In this document: positions 37,340 to 46,979 of the stretch, piece after piece | Position numbering within the stretch: the first letter of the stretch is position 1 | Layout: the number at the start of each line of letters is the position of its first letter | Origin: Pirellulales bacterium | GTDB taxonomy: Bacteria > Planctomycetota > Planctomycetia > Pirellulales > JAEUIK01 | Assembly (NCBI GenBank): GCA_019694435.1 | Contig: JAIBBZ010000006.1 | Span: forward strand, 1 to 64,000 | Reading direction: 5' to 3' | DNA: 64,000 nt | The notes under the pieces: model-generated | Database searches by the model: none | Told to the model about the DNA's origin: nothing | Seen by the model: only the letters and a program-made list of their open reading frames with translations | Position numbers and translations under genes: made by a program

Positions 37340-40300
37340 GTGGGCACCTTGAAGACCTTGGATGGAAACGAAGCGGCGGCTCGTATCGCACACCTGGCGA
37401 GTGAAGTGATCGCGATCTACCCGATCACTCCCGCCTCGCCGATGGGTGAGTTGGCCGATACCTGGTCGGCGGCGGGCCGCCGGAACATGTTCGACACCGT
37501 TCCCACGGTGATCGAGATGCAGAGCGAAGCGGGCGCCGCGGGATCGGTGCACGGGGCCTTGCTCGGCGGCACGCTGGCCACGACGTTCACCGCGTCGCAA
37601 GGCCTGCTGCTGATGATTCCGAACATGTACAAGATCGCCGGCGAGTTGTTGCCGGCCGTGTTTCACGTCGCGGCCCGGACCGTGGCGACGCACGCGCTGT
37701 CGATTTTCGGCGATCACAGCGACGTCTACGCCGTACGGCAAACCGGCTGGGCGATGTTGGCCTCGAACAGCGTGCAAGAAGCGCAAGACATGGCCCTCTT
37801 GGCACACGCCACTACGCTGGCCACGCAGGTGCCGTTCGTGCATTTCTTCGACGGGTTTCGCACTTCGCATGAAGTCAACAAGATCGAGCTCTTGGACGCC
37901 GACGACGTGAAGGCCATGATCGACCTGGCCGACGTCGAAACGCATCGCCGCCGGGCGCTCGATCCCGATCGGCCGACGCTCCGCGGTACGGCACAAAACC
38001 CCGACGTGTTTTTCCAGACGCGCGAAGGTGCCAACCGCTATTACGACGCGCTGCCCGACCGGCTGGCCGCGGCCATGGAACAGTTCGCCGTGCGCTGCGG
38101 GCGAACCTATCACTTGTTCGACTATTGCGGCCCGGCCGACGCCAGCGACGTGATCGTGATGATGGGTTCGGGCACCGGCGCCGTCGAGGACTATCTCGAG
38201 CGTGCCGGCAACAAGCGCCGCGTAGGCCTGGTCAAGGTGCGGCTGTTCCGGCCATTCGATGCGTACCGGTTTGTCGAGTCACTGCCCGAGGGCGTCGAGC
38301 GGATCGCCGTGCTGGATCGGGCCAAGGAACCCGGCGCCGTGGGCGAGCCGCTGTATCAAGACGTGGTCACGGCGCTGGCCGAGGCCTGGCATGCGGTGCA
38401 CCCCGGCCGCGCTTTGCCGCAAGTCTACGGCGGCCGCTTCGGGCTCTCGAGCAAAGAGTTCACTCCGGCCATGGTGGCGGGCGTGGTCGCCGAATTGCAC
38501 CGCCCGCAGCCTCGGCGGCATTTCACCGTGGGCATCTTCGACGATGTGACGCATCTGAGCCTGCCGTGGAACGCGGACGACTGCCCCGAAGACAACGACG
38601 TGTTCTGCGCCGTGTTCTTCGGCCTCGGCAGCGACGGTACGGTCGGCGCGAACAAGAACTCGGTCAAGATCATCGGCGAGCAGACACCGCTGTTCGCGCA
38701 GGGCTATTTTGTCTACGACTCGAAGAAGTCGGGCTCGGTGACGGTTTCGCACTTGCGCTTCAGCAAGCGGCCCATCCGCTCGACGTATCTGATCCGGCAG
38801 GCGAATTTCGTGGCCTGTCATCAGTTCTCCCTGCTCGAACGGATGGACGTCGTCGAATCGGCCGCGCCGGGTGCGACCTTGCTCCTGAACGCCCCGTACA
38901 CGGCCGCCGAGGTTTGGGACCACCTGCCCTGCGAGGTCCAAGAACGGATTCTCGATCGCCAGTTGCGGGTCTTCACGGTCGACGCGGCCCGGGTCGCGCG
39001 CGAAGCCGGGCTGGGTGGCCGGATCAACACCGTGATGCAGACCTGCTTCTTCGCATTGGCTGGCCTGATGCCGCGCGAACAGGCGATCGAGTCGATCAAG
39101 TACAGCATCCGCGCGACGTATGCCCGCCGTGGAGAGGCGGTACTCGAAAGGAATTTTGCCGCCGTCGACGCCTCGCTGGCCGCGATGGCCGAAGTCGACA
39201 CTGACCGCGCGGCCGACGGCCTCCTGCGGCGGTTGCCCGCGCTCGTGGGCCCCGCGCCGGACTTTGTCACACGGGTCACGCAAACGATCGCTGCGGGCCA
39301 CGGCGACCTGCTGCCCGTCAGCGCCTTGCCGGTCGACGGCACGTTTCCGACGGGCACCTCACGCTACGAGAAGCGCGGCATCGCCGCCGAAATCCCGACC
39401 TGGGATGCCGACATCTGTACCGCTTGCGGACTCTGTGCGCTGGTTTGCCCGCACGCGGCGATCCGCATGAAGCTGTTCGATCCGGCCCAGGCCGCCGGGC
39501 GGCCCGACGGCTTTGCCAGTCGTCCCTGGCCCGGCGAGGAATTGCCCGGTGGAGTGCTGGCGATTCAGGTCGCACCGGACGATTGCACCGGCTGCAGCAT
39601 GTGCGTCGAGATCTGTCCGGCGCGCAGCAAGACCGTTGCCCGGCACAAGGCGCTCGATATGCAGCCGCGCGGCGAGAAACTCGAGCAGCGACGGCAAGCA
39701 TACGACTGGTTCCTCGAGCTGCCCGACGTCGATCCCAGACACGTGAACTCCGAGGCCATCAAGGGCTCGCAATTGCTGCTGCCCTTGATGGAATACTCGG
39801 GAGCCTGTGCCGGGTGCGGCGAAACCCCGTACTTGAAACTGATGTCGCAGTTGTTCGGCGACCGCGCGGTGATCGCCAACGCGACGGGCTGCTCGTCGAT
39901 CTACGGCGGCAACCTGCCGACGACCCCCTGGACGGTCGATCGCCACGGCCGCGGGCCGGCGTGGGCCAACTCGCTGTTTGAGGACAACGCTGAATTCGGC
40001 CTGGGACTTTGCCTGGCCCTCGATCACAAGCGCGCCACGGCCGAAACACTCTTGCACAGCCTGCGCCGGCCGGCCGACCCGGCGCTGGTCGAGGCGCTCG
40101 TCGCCGCACCGCAGCGCACCCGGTCCGACATCGAAGCGCAGCGGCAACGCGTCGCGCGGCTGCGCGAGGCGCTGGCCGGGAGCGCCGATCCCCAGGCCAG
40201 CCGGCTGGCGGCGATGGCCGACGCGTTCGTGCGCCGCAGCCTGTGGATCGTCGGGGGCGACGGTTGGGCCTACGACATCGGCTTCGGCGGGCTCGATCAC

Positions 40301-40915
40301 GTGCTGGCCACAGACCGCGACGTCAACATCCTCGTGCTCGACACCGAGGTCTATTCGAACACCGGCGGGCAGGCGTCGAAGGCCACCCCGCGAGGCGCCG
40401 TGGCCAAGTTCGCCTCGGCCGGCAAGGCCATCGGCAAGAAGGATTTGGGCATGCTCGCCGTGGCCTATGGCCATGTCTACGTGGCGCGCATCGCGCTGGG
40501 AGCAAACCCGGCCCAGGCGATTCGGGCCTTCCACGAGGCCGAGTCGTATCCTGGCCCCTCGTTGATCCTGGCCTACAGCCACTGCATCGCGCACGGCATC
40601 GACATGGCCACGGGCATGTCGCACCAGAAAGACGCGGTGAAAAGCGGTTACTGGCCGCTCTACCGCTACGATCCGCGCTTTGCCCGGACGGGCCAGCACC
40701 CGTTCCAGCTCGACAGCCATGCGCCGTCGTTGCCGTTATCGAAGTTCACCGAGCGCGAGGCGCGGTTCGCGATGCTGGCCGGCGCCGCGCCCGAGCGCGC
40801 ACGCGAGTTGGCCGCCGCGGCCCAGCAGGAAATCACCGATCGATGGCACTACTATGAGCAGATGGCCGGCATCGAGCGCGATTTGGCCCAAGCTGCCGCG
40901 GGAGCCGCACCGTGA
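37340..40915 (+). CDS. nifJ: pyruvate:ferredoxin (flavodoxin) oxidoreductase, single chain
   Basis: 1191 residues with a GTG start and GGAG nine bases upstream. It oxidises pyruvate with CoA to acetyl-CoA and CO2, reducing ferredoxin or flavodoxin. Domains in order: an N-terminal TPP/pyrimidine-binding domain (ITPASPMGELAD), domain II, the gamma-type domain (GLGSDGTVGANKNSVKIIGE), two [4Fe-4S] motifs (C693, C696, C699, C703 and C749, C752, C755, C759), and a C-terminal TPP pyrophosphate-binding domain (CAGCGETPYLKL, GGDGWAYDIGFGGLDHVL). It is full length. This oxygen-sensitive enzyme suggests facultative anaerobic or low-oxygen metabolism. The next gene overlaps by one base. Confidence 0.96.
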   Translation: MGTLKTLDGNEAAARIAHLASEVIAIYPITPASPMGELADTWSAAGRRNMFDTVPTVIEMQSEAGAAGSVHGALLGGTLATTFTASQGLLLMIPNMYKIAGELLPAVFHVAARTVATHALSIFGDHSDVYAVRQTGWAMLASNSVQEAQDMALLAHATTLATQVPFVHFFDGFRTSHEVNKIELLDADDVKAMIDLADVETHRRRALDPDRPTLRGTAQNPDVFFQTREGANRYYDALPDRLAAAMEQFAVRCGRTYHLFDYCGPADASDVIVMMGSGTGAVEDYLERAGNKRRVGLVKVRLFRPFDAYRFVESLPEGVERIAVLDRAKEPGAVGEPLYQDVVTALAEAWHAVHPGRALPQVYGGRFGLSSKEFTPAMVAGVVAELHRPQPRRHFTVGIFDDVTHLSLPWNADDCPEDNDVFCAVFFGLGSDGTVGANKNSVKIIGEQTPLFAQGYFVYDSKKSGSVTVSHLRFSKRPIRSTYLIRQANFVACHQFSLLERMDVVESAAPGATLLLNAPYTAAEVWDHLPCEVQERILDRQLRVFTVDAARVAREAGLGGRINTVMQTCFFALAGLMPREQAIESIKYSIRATYARRGEAVLERNFAAVDASLAAMAEVDTDRAADGLLRRLPALVGPAPDFVTRVTQTIAAGHGDLLPVSALPVDGTFPTGTSRYEKRGIAAEIPTWDADICTACGLCALVCPHAAIRMKLFDPAQAAGRPDGFASRPWPGEELPGGVLAIQVAPDDCTGCSMCVEICPARSKTVARHKALDMQPRGEKLEQRRQAYDWFLELPDVDPRHVNSEAIKGSQLLLPLMEYSGACAGCGETPYLKLMSQLFGDRAVIANATGCSSIYGGNLPTTPWTVDRHGRGPAWANSLFEDNAEFGLGLCLALDHKRATAETLLHSLRRPADPALVEALVAAPQRTRSDIEAQRQRVARLREALAGSADPQASRLAAMADAFVRRSLWIVGGDGWAYDIGFGGLDHVLATDRDVNILVLDTEVYSNTGGQASKATPRGAVAKFASAGKAIGKKDLGMLAVAYGHVYVARIALGANPAQAIRAFHEAESYPGPSLILAYSHCIAHGIDMATGMSHQKDAVKSGYWPLYRYDPRFARTGQHPFQLDSHAPSLPLSKFTEREARFAMLAGAAPERARELAAAAQQEITDRWHYYEQMAGIERDLAQAAAGAAP

Positions 40916-41916
40916 TGATTGATCTCTCCACACGTTATCTCGGACTGTCGCTGCCGAACCCGGTCGTCGCGTCGGCCTCGCCGTTGACGGGCCACATCGA
41001 TTCGCTCCGCAAACTCGAAGACGCCGGCGCGGCCGCGGCGGTGTTGCCGTCGTTGTTCGAAGAACAGATCGAGCACGATGCCCTGGAAGTGCAGCGGGTG
41101 TACGAATATGGCGCCGAGTCGTTCGGCGAGTCGCTGAGCTATTTTCCCGAACTCGATCAGCCGCATTCGGCCCCTGAGCACTACTTGGAAAAGCTGGCCC
41201 AGGCGCGGCGGGCCGTGCGGATTCCGCTGATCGCCAGCTTGAATGCCTCGTCGCCAGGCGGCTGGGTGCACTATGCCCGCCGCATCGAAGAGTGCGGCGT
41301 CGACGCGCTCGAGTTGAACGTCTATTACGTGCCGACCGACGGCAGCGAAACGGCCGGCGACGTCGAGCGTCGCTACCTCGACCTGGTGTCGCAAATCCGC
41401 TCGACCGTGCGGCTGCCCTTGGCCGTCAAGATCGGGCCGCAATTCACGGCCTTGCCCAATTTCTGCCGGCGGTTGGTCGACGCGGGCGCCGATGGCCTGG
41501 TGCTGTTCAACCGCTATCTGGAGCCCGACATCGACATCGACACGTTGGAACTGCGCCCCAATCTGGTGTTGAGTACGCCGCACGAACTGGGCGTGGCGCT
41601 GCGGTGGATCGCCATTCTGCGCGATCAATTGAGCACTTCGCTGGCGGCCACCGGCGGCGTCCACACGGCCGTCGAAGCGATCAAATCGCTGCTCGTCGGC
41701 GCAGACGTCGTGTTGCTCGCATCGGCCCTGTTGAAGCATGGCGCCGGCCATGTGGCCACGATCCTCAAGGGCCTCGAAGAGTGGATCGCCGCCGGCGGCT
41801 ATCACTCCGTCGGGCAATTGCGCGGCAGCATGAGCCGCAGCCATTGTCCCGATCCGTCGGCCTTGGAACGGGTGAACTACATGCGGGCCCTGGTGTCGTA
41901 CACCGGCCCGCTGTAG
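40915..41916 (+). CDS. dihydroorotate dehydrogenase-like flavoprotein
   Basis: 333 residues; the ATG at 40915 overlaps the nifJ stop (TGATG). It has a TIM-barrel FMN-binding pattern as in class 1 dihydroorotate dehydrogenases: LGLSLPNPVVASASPLTG, IPLIASLNASSPGGW, ALELNVYYVPTD, VKIGPQF, ATGGVHTAVEAIKSLLVGAD. The N-terminal region lacks some substrate contacts of true PyrD and the gene is coupled to nifJ, so it may not serve pyrimidine synthesis. A redox partner role with the oxidoreductase is inference. Confidence 0.85.
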   Translation: MIDLSTRYLGLSLPNPVVASASPLTGHIDSLRKLEDAGAAAAVLPSLFEEQIEHDALEVQRVYEYGAESFGESLSYFPELDQPHSAPEHYLEKLAQARRAVRIPLIASLNASSPGGWVHYARRIEECGVDALELNVYYVPTDGSETAGDVERRYLDLVSQIRSTVRLPLAVKIGPQFTALPNFCRRLVDAGADGLVLFNRYLEPDIDIDTLELRPNLVLSTPHELGVALRWIAILRDQLSTSLAATGGVHTAVEAIKSLLVGADVVLLASALLKHGAGHVATILKGLEEWIAAGGYHSVGQLRGSMSRSHCPDPSALERVNYMRALVSYTGPL

Positions 41917-42027
41917 GGGGCGACGGTCTTACCGCTGCACCCCGGCGACGCGCGGCCGCGGCCCAGTGCCCGGCTGCCCAGATGCCCCGCGCCGTGGTAG
42001 GTTATGGATTAGCGTGTCTGCACGCAT

Positions 42028-42101
42028 GCACCCGTGGCGCAACTGGATAGCGCATCGGTCTTCGGAACCGAGGGTTGCAGGTTCGAATCCTGCCGGGTGT
42101 A
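42028..42101 (+). tRNA. tRNA-Arg (anticodon TCG)
   Basis: 74 bases fold as a full cloverleaf: acceptor GCACCCG/CGGGTGT (the first pair a G-U wobble), D-stem GCGC/GCGC, anticodon stem TCGGT/ACCGA with loop CTTCGGA (anticodon TCG at 42062-42064), a 5-base variable loop, and T-stem GCAGG/CCTGC with TTCGAAT. The discriminator is A. No CCA is encoded. It reads CGA and other CGN codons. Confidence 0.95.
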
Positions 42102-42204
42102 ATTATTCGTTCCCCAGGTTTGCGGCCATACACGGCAGATGCTGCACGGGGCAATTGCAGCAAGGGCGCAGCGGCTCGTCCGTGATCAAGAGACGGCGGC
42201 GGCT

Positions 42205-43281
42205 CTATTGCCGCGTCTCGGCCGTGTCGTCCTGGGCCTTCAACTCGCGGAACGAGCGCCGCGTCGTTGCGTCGGCGTCGTCGGCCGGGTATTCGCGCTC
42301 GCGATCGAAGAAGATGATCTGGCTGCCATTTGGCTCGAAATCGAACGGCACATGGACCAGTTCAGAGAGCTCTTGCCGCACGGCGGCTTGCTGGTCCGTG
42401 GGCACGTACAGCAAGAAGAAGCCCCCGCCCCCTGCGCCGAGCAGCTTGCCACCCAGCGCCCCGGCGGAGCGGGCCCGCTCGTAGATGCTTTCCAGCTCGC
42501 CGTTGGTGACCCGCGCGCTCAACGAGCTCTTCAGTGCCCAGGCCTCGTGGAGCAACCTGCCGAAATCGTCGAGGCTGCCGGGCCCGCACAGCACCTCCAG
42601 GGCCTCATCGACGAGGGCCACCATCGATTGCACCTGGCGCTGTCGTGTCGCCAGCGTGTGCGCGTAGGTGTCGGCCACGTCGGACGCGGTCCTTCGAATG
42701 CCCGTGTAGAACAGCATCAGGCTGTCGGACAACGCCTGCCTGCGCGCCGGGGGCAAGACCACGGGCCGCACGGTGAACTCGCCCGTGGGATGAAACGTCA
42801 CCTGGTTCAGGCCGCCGTAGGCCGACAGCACTTGATCCTGCGATCCGACGGTTTCGCACAGGATATCTTGTTCGAGATGAATCGCCTCTTGTGCGAGTTG
42901 CAGCTTGTGAACCATGCGTCCCTCGAGGGCATGCAAGGCATGCAGCAAGCCCACGGCAAACGCCGAGCTCGTGCCGGCGCCGCTGCGTGCCGGCAGGTCG
43001 CCGTCGTGATGAATCTCCACGCCGCGATCGATCTGCAGGTAGCGCAACCCTTCGCGCACGGCCGGGTGCGAGATCTCGTCGATCGACCGGCAGGTGTCGC
43101 ACTTCGAGTAGACGACGCGAAAACGATGTTCAAAAAACGGCGGCAGGTAGCGGCAGGTCAGGTAGCAATACTTGTCGATCGTCGTCGCCAGCACCTTCCC
43201 GCCGTGCGCGCGGTACCAGGACGGATAGTCCGAGCCTCCGCCAAAGAACGAGACGCGGTAAGGTGTGCGGGAAATGATCAT
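42205..43281 (-). CDS. GHMP-family sugar kinase (heptose kinase-like)
   Basis: 358 residues from the ATG at 43281 (an in-frame TTG at 43308 is less likely). GHMP kinase motifs: IISRTPYRVSFFGGGSDYP at the N-terminus, the phosphate loop LPARSGAGTSSAFAVG, and motif 3 KLLGAGGGGFFLLYV. The N-terminal FGGGSDYP form is typical of D-glycero-D-manno-heptose 7-phosphate 1-kinases (HddA type) and related capsule kinases. Together with the nucleotidyltransferase just upstream on the same strand it would make an NDP-heptose or similar activated sugar. It is the last gene of the minus-strand half of the cluster. Confidence 0.85.
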   Translation of the reverse strand: MIISRTPYRVSFFGGGSDYPSWYRAHGGKVLATTIDKYCYLTCRYLPPFFEHRFRVVYSKCDTCRSIDEISHPAVREGLRYLQIDRGVEIHHDGDLPARSGAGTSSAFAVGLLHALHALEGRMVHKLQLAQEAIHLEQDILCETVGSQDQVLSAYGGLNQVTFHPTGEFTVRPVVLPPARRQALSDSLMLFYTGIRRTASDVADTYAHTLATRQRQVQSMVALVDEALEVLCGPGSLDDFGRLLHEAWALKSSLSARVTNGELESIYERARSAGALGGKLLGAGGGGFFLLYVPTDQQAAVRQELSELVHVPFDFEPNGSQIIFFDREREYPADDADATTRRSFRELKAQDDTAETRQ

Positions 43282-43335
43282 GACGCGAGACGCTCGAGTG
43301 TCGATCAACGGGGCCCGAACGGGCCACCAACAATT

Positions 43336-44058
43336 CTAAGCCGGGTCGACGCGACCGGCGAGGAATTCGCTTGCGCGGCGGTACGACTCGGGCGTGCCAA
43401 TGTCGATGAAGTGCCGCCCACCCCTCCAGCCCATCATCGCCGACCCAGTCCAGGCAGGAAAGCAATCGCGTTCGAGCGAGACGGGTTTTCCCGGTGGAAT
43501 CTCGCCCAGCCGCGTGCGGGAAATGAGGTATATGCCGGCATTGATGAGCCCGGGGCCACCGGTGGCCTGTTTCTCGCGAAATTGCCGGACGTGGCCGGCG
43601 GCATCCAGCTCGACCAGGCCGTAGGCCGCCGTATCGGCCACTTCGGCGAGCGCGATAGCGACGCTCGCACCGCTGCGACGGTAGCACGCGACGAATTCCG
43701 CGAGATCGACTGCGCAGTACGAATCGCCATTGAGCACTAGGACCGGGTCCGAGGTCAGCCGGTCGCTGGCCAACCGCAGCGCACCGGCCGTACCCAGCGG
43801 CTGCGATTCCTGGCTGTACGTGAGTCGCATGGGGCCATAGGCATCGCCAAAGGTTTGCGCGACGCGCTCGCCCAGGTAGCCGGTGCAGAGCGTCGCGGCC
43901 GGCACCCCTGCGGCGACCAATTGGTCGAGCAGATAGGCGAGAAACGGCCGGCCATTCACCGGCGCGAGCGGCTTGGGAAGATCGTCGACGACGCCGCGCA
44001 GACGGGTGCCCAATCCGCCGACCAGAACGGCGGCCGAGATGTCCGCTAACGCGCTCAC
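43336..44058 (-). CDS. sugar-phosphate nucleotidyltransferase (HddC-like)
   Basis: 240 residues. The nucleotidyltransferase signature VLVGGLGTRLRGVVDDLPKP is at the N-terminus, with the metal-binding NGDSYC in the middle and HFIDIGTPESYRRA at the end. The short length and motifs match D-glycero-alpha-D-manno-heptose 1-phosphate guanylyltransferases, though other sugar 1-phosphates are possible. It lies 54 bases before the kinase gene and 10 bases after the epimerase gene. Confidence 0.85.
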   Translation of the reverse strand: MSALADISAAVLVGGLGTRLRGVVDDLPKPLAPVNGRPFLAYLLDQLVAAGVPAATLCTGYLGERVAQTFGDAYGPMRLTYSQESQPLGTAGALRLASDRLTSDPVLVLNGDSYCAVDLAEFVACYRRSGASVAIALAEVADTAAYGLVELDAAGHVRQFREKQATGGPGLINAGIYLISRTRLGEIPPGKPVSLERDCFPAWTGSAMMGWRGGRHFIDIGTPESYRRASEFLAGRVDPA

Positions 44059-44068
44059 CGCAGCACGC

Positions 44069-45001
44069 TCACACGTTCTTCCACGGGTGACGACCCATCA
44101 TTCGGTAGCCGAGCACCAGTTCGGCAACGCCCGCTTCCAAGCTGCGCCGCGCCGCGAAGCCGGCTTCGCGCAGGCGAGCGTTCGAGACAATGTAGTTGCG
44201 CTTGTCCGGGTCGACACCGACCTCGGCAAAGTGCAGGTAGAAGCCGGGAACGAAGCGTTGGATCAGCTCGGCGAGTTCGCCCTTCGAAAGGTTGGCTTCA
44301 TCCAGCCCCGCGTTGTACGCCCTGCCGGCCATGGCTTTGCCCTGGGCCACGGCGTGGACAAAACAGTCGGCCACATCGCGGACGTGAATGAAGTTCCGCT
44401 TGAAGTGTTGTTCGAAGATCACCAGGTAGCCATCGGTGACCGCGGCATAGACGAAGTGGTTGACCAGCAGGTCGAGCCGCATACGTGGCGACATGCCGAA
44501 GACCGTGGCCAGGCGAAGCGACACCGACAACGGCGCATCGAGCACGGCCTGTTCGGCGTCGACCTTCGTGCGGCCATACAGCGAAATCGGCTCGAGCGGG
44601 GTTTCTTCCGTGCAAAAGGTGGCCCCTGAACGGGTGCCGTAGCCGCTGTTCGTGTTGGGAAAAACGACGAGCTGACTGGGCGACCGCAAACGCAGCAACA
44701 AGCGAATGGCGTCGAGGTTCACGCTCGTCGCCAGTTGTGGATCGGCATCGCAGGCGCCGGCCCCCACAACGGCGGCCAGCGGAATCAACGCGTCGGCCTT
44801 GCGCACCAGCGGCGCCAAGACCGTCTCGTCGCGGACGTCGCCCCGTGCAAAGTCGAAGCCCGAACGGGCGCAGAGGTGCAACAGGCTCGCCTGGCCATAG
44901 AGCAGTCGATCGAACACCGTGACGCGATGCCCTGCATCGAGGAGGTGTTCGACGAGGATCGAGCCGAGGTACCCGGCACCGCCGGTAACGAGAACATGCA
45001 T
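44069..45001 (-). CDS. NAD-dependent sugar epimerase/dehydratase (extended SDR)
   Basis: 310 residues. Glycine motif VTGGAGYLGSILVEHL, active-site YGRTK (Tyr-x-x-x-Lys), and NFIHVRDVADCFVHAV typical of nucleotide-sugar epimerases. The Ser/Thr of the triad lies in FPNTNSGYG. The substrate is probably the nucleotide sugar produced by the two downstream genes. It is spaced 10 bases from the nucleotidyltransferase gene. Confidence 0.85.
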   Translation of the reverse strand: MHVLVTGGAGYLGSILVEHLLDAGHRVTVFDRLLYGQASLLHLCARSGFDFARGDVRDETVLAPLVRKADALIPLAAVVGAGACDADPQLATSVNLDAIRLLLRLRSPSQLVVFPNTNSGYGTRSGATFCTEETPLEPISLYGRTKVDAEQAVLDAPLSVSLRLATVFGMSPRMRLDLLVNHFVYAAVTDGYLVIFEQHFKRNFIHVRDVADCFVHAVAQGKAMAGRAYNAGLDEANLSKGELAELIQRFVPGFYLHFAEVGVDPDKRNYIVSNARLREAGFAARRSLEAGVAELVLGYRMMGRHPWKNV

Positions 45002-45043
45002 GGGGTATTCGTATTCAAAGGGACGCGTTGCGGTTCGAGTCGC

Positions 45044-46948
45044 TCAGCGATCAGGGCCGGCGACGCGGTACAGTCGCAAGGTATCGCTCTCGGTTTCCAG
45101 CGGCAGGTCGAGCTGCCAATCTTTGTATACCAGAACGTCGGTGAACTTGAACTCGTCGGCGAGCTGCCGCCATTCACTGGAGCTGCGCCGCTGCCAAAGC
45201 TCTTTGGCCGCCTGGGGCAGCAGTCGATTGCCCGTCATCGAGACCGAGGCCCGCAACGGATCCAGCAAGGAGATTCCGTACAGCTCGCTCAGCTCGCGTT
45301 GGGCCGCAGGGCCCGCCTCCGGCACATACGGCAGCATGTCGACTCCCCCGCCGCAGAAGATGACCGGACGCCCGGTCTTCACCTGCACGAGAAACAAGTC
45401 CGAACCGGTCAGCAGCATTCCCTGGCCGCGGGCAGCCCGAACCAGCGAGCCTTCGAGCGCCAGGGCCTTGTTCCCCGATTTCCATTTGGCCTCGAGTGCC
45501 AACCAGCCTGGCAGCAGCGCGGCGACGATCAACAAGCCGCCGAGAACCAGGCGCGGCTGGAAGCGGGCGCCCCCGGTGAACGACCAGACACCGATTTCAG
45601 CCAAGACGACCGCCAGGACGGCTTCGATTCCCGTGACGCGAACCGTGCTCACCACGGCTGCCGCCAGCATTGTCGCGGCCTGCAAGGTCAGCATCACTCC
45701 GCGCCCGGGCAGTGTTTGCAGCCCTGCGATCAGCAACACCATGCCGAAAAAGAGCGCCGCGATCAGACCAAACTGCGGCTCAAAGGTCACCGCAGCCAAC
45801 GCGACCGGCATCACGATCCAGTTGGTCATGACCGCCAGTTGACGCTGGTAGGCCGCGACCAGACCGATGGCCAAGGCGGGAAAGGAAATGATGACCAGAT
45901 TGACAAACCGCCCCGGCATCGCGCGGCGAAACAGCCAGGGCAATTGGTCCTGGAACGGGGTCAACATCGCGGCCACCGCGGCCAGCACGCCCGAAATGGC
46001 CAGGCACCAGAGCAGCTCGAGAGCCTGGTCGGGTAAGTCGTCGCGCAACTTCTTCGTCCAGAGAATCGCGAGCGCCGCCACCAGCACGTTGAGAACAACG
46101 CCCGGATGCCAAGGCGCGATCATCGGACGGTGGTAGTCGCCCAAGGCGGAAACAACCTCGACGAATTGGTGTTTTTCCGCCGTCGCGACGGCGGGCAAGT
46201 GTTGCCAGGCCTGGAACTGCACGGCCAGGCTCAACCCCAGCACCAGTGCGCCGGCGACGAGCGCGGGCCACACCAGGCGCAACACCGTTCCAACACGGCG
46301 CTGGAGCAATGTGCTCGCCAATGCCACGACCACGCCCCAAGTTCCCAGCGTTGGGTGGACCGCGGGCGCCACGGCCAGCAAGAACCACGCCAACCGAAGA
46401 TGGCCGCGGCCGAGCAACCCGAACGCGAGCAGTACGAAGCTCCGGCCCATGTGTCCGTAGGTGTTGGGCGTTGCCAGAAACTGCAGCGGATAGGCCGGCG
46501 CGGCCATGCTCCAACTGCTGGAAAAGGCCTGGTACAGCACGGGCGTCAGCAGCGCAAACCGGCGATCGCCGCCCAGCGCCAGGCTGACGAGCGACAGCGA
46601 CTGAAAGGCCAGCATGCCACCCAGCGCCGACAGCACCAGGCTCGCCGACTTGGCCGACAGGCCCGCTTGCAGCAAGAGGGCGCTCAACTGATTGAGCAGC
46701 GACCAGCCGCTGTAGTGATAGATCTCAAACGAGGTTTCCGTCGGGTAGATGACCTGGTCGGCGAGTACTTGCGCCGTTTCGACGGCGACTTGCCAGTCGG
46801 ACGCGGCCAGCCCAGCGACAATGCCGAGAAACCCGCTCCAACAGGCCACCCATACGGTCTCCAGCCAGGGCGCGTTGGGCGCGCTGGTGTTGGCCGGCTC
46901 ATCGCCGAGTTCGACGTTTGCAAGAGACGAAGCAGATTTGTGTCGCAT
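45044..46948 (-). CDS. polytopic membrane protein with C-terminal soluble domain (paralogue 1)
   Basis: 634 residues from the ATG at 46948 (GGAG nine bases upstream); a TTG at 46966 is less likely. About 12 hydrophobic helices span residues 20-490, with the conserved loop WLFRRAMPGRFVNLV. A soluble C-terminal domain follows with TGSDLFLVQVKTGRPVIF, PYVPEAG and YKDWQLDLPL. The neighbour at 46980 has the same plan and motifs. The topology resembles GT-C glycosyltransferases or O-antigen polymerase-type proteins, but no known catalytic motif is seen. The location in a polysaccharide cluster supports an assembly or transfer role. Confidence 0.75.
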   Translation of the reverse strand: MRHKSASSLANVELGDEPANTSAPNAPWLETVWVACWSGFLGIVAGLAASDWQVAVETAQVLADQVIYPTETSFEIYHYSGWSLLNQLSALLLQAGLSAKSASLVLSALGGMLAFQSLSLVSLALGGDRRFALLTPVLYQAFSSSWSMAAPAYPLQFLATPNTYGHMGRSFVLLAFGLLGRGHLRLAWFLLAVAPAVHPTLGTWGVVVALASTLLQRRVGTVLRLVWPALVAGALVLGLSLAVQFQAWQHLPAVATAEKHQFVEVVSALGDYHRPMIAPWHPGVVLNVLVAALAILWTKKLRDDLPDQALELLWCLAISGVLAAVAAMLTPFQDQLPWLFRRAMPGRFVNLVIISFPALAIGLVAAYQRQLAVMTNWIVMPVALAAVTFEPQFGLIAALFFGMVLLIAGLQTLPGRGVMLTLQAATMLAAAVVSTVRVTGIEAVLAVVLAEIGVWSFTGGARFQPRLVLGGLLIVAALLPGWLALEAKWKSGNKALALEGSLVRAARGQGMLLTGSDLFLVQVKTGRPVIFCGGGVDMLPYVPEAGPAAQRELSELYGISLLDPLRASVSMTGNRLLPQAAKELWQRRSSSEWRQLADEFKFTDVLVYKDWQLDLPLETESDTLRLYRVAGPDR

Positions 46949-46979
46949 ACCGAGCCACTCCGACAAGACAGCTATGCGA

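Noticed and set aside
42139..43740. 533-residue plus-strand frame opposite the sugar kinase and nucleotidyltransferase genes
   Set aside because: Shadow of two real minus-strand genes with complete family motifs.
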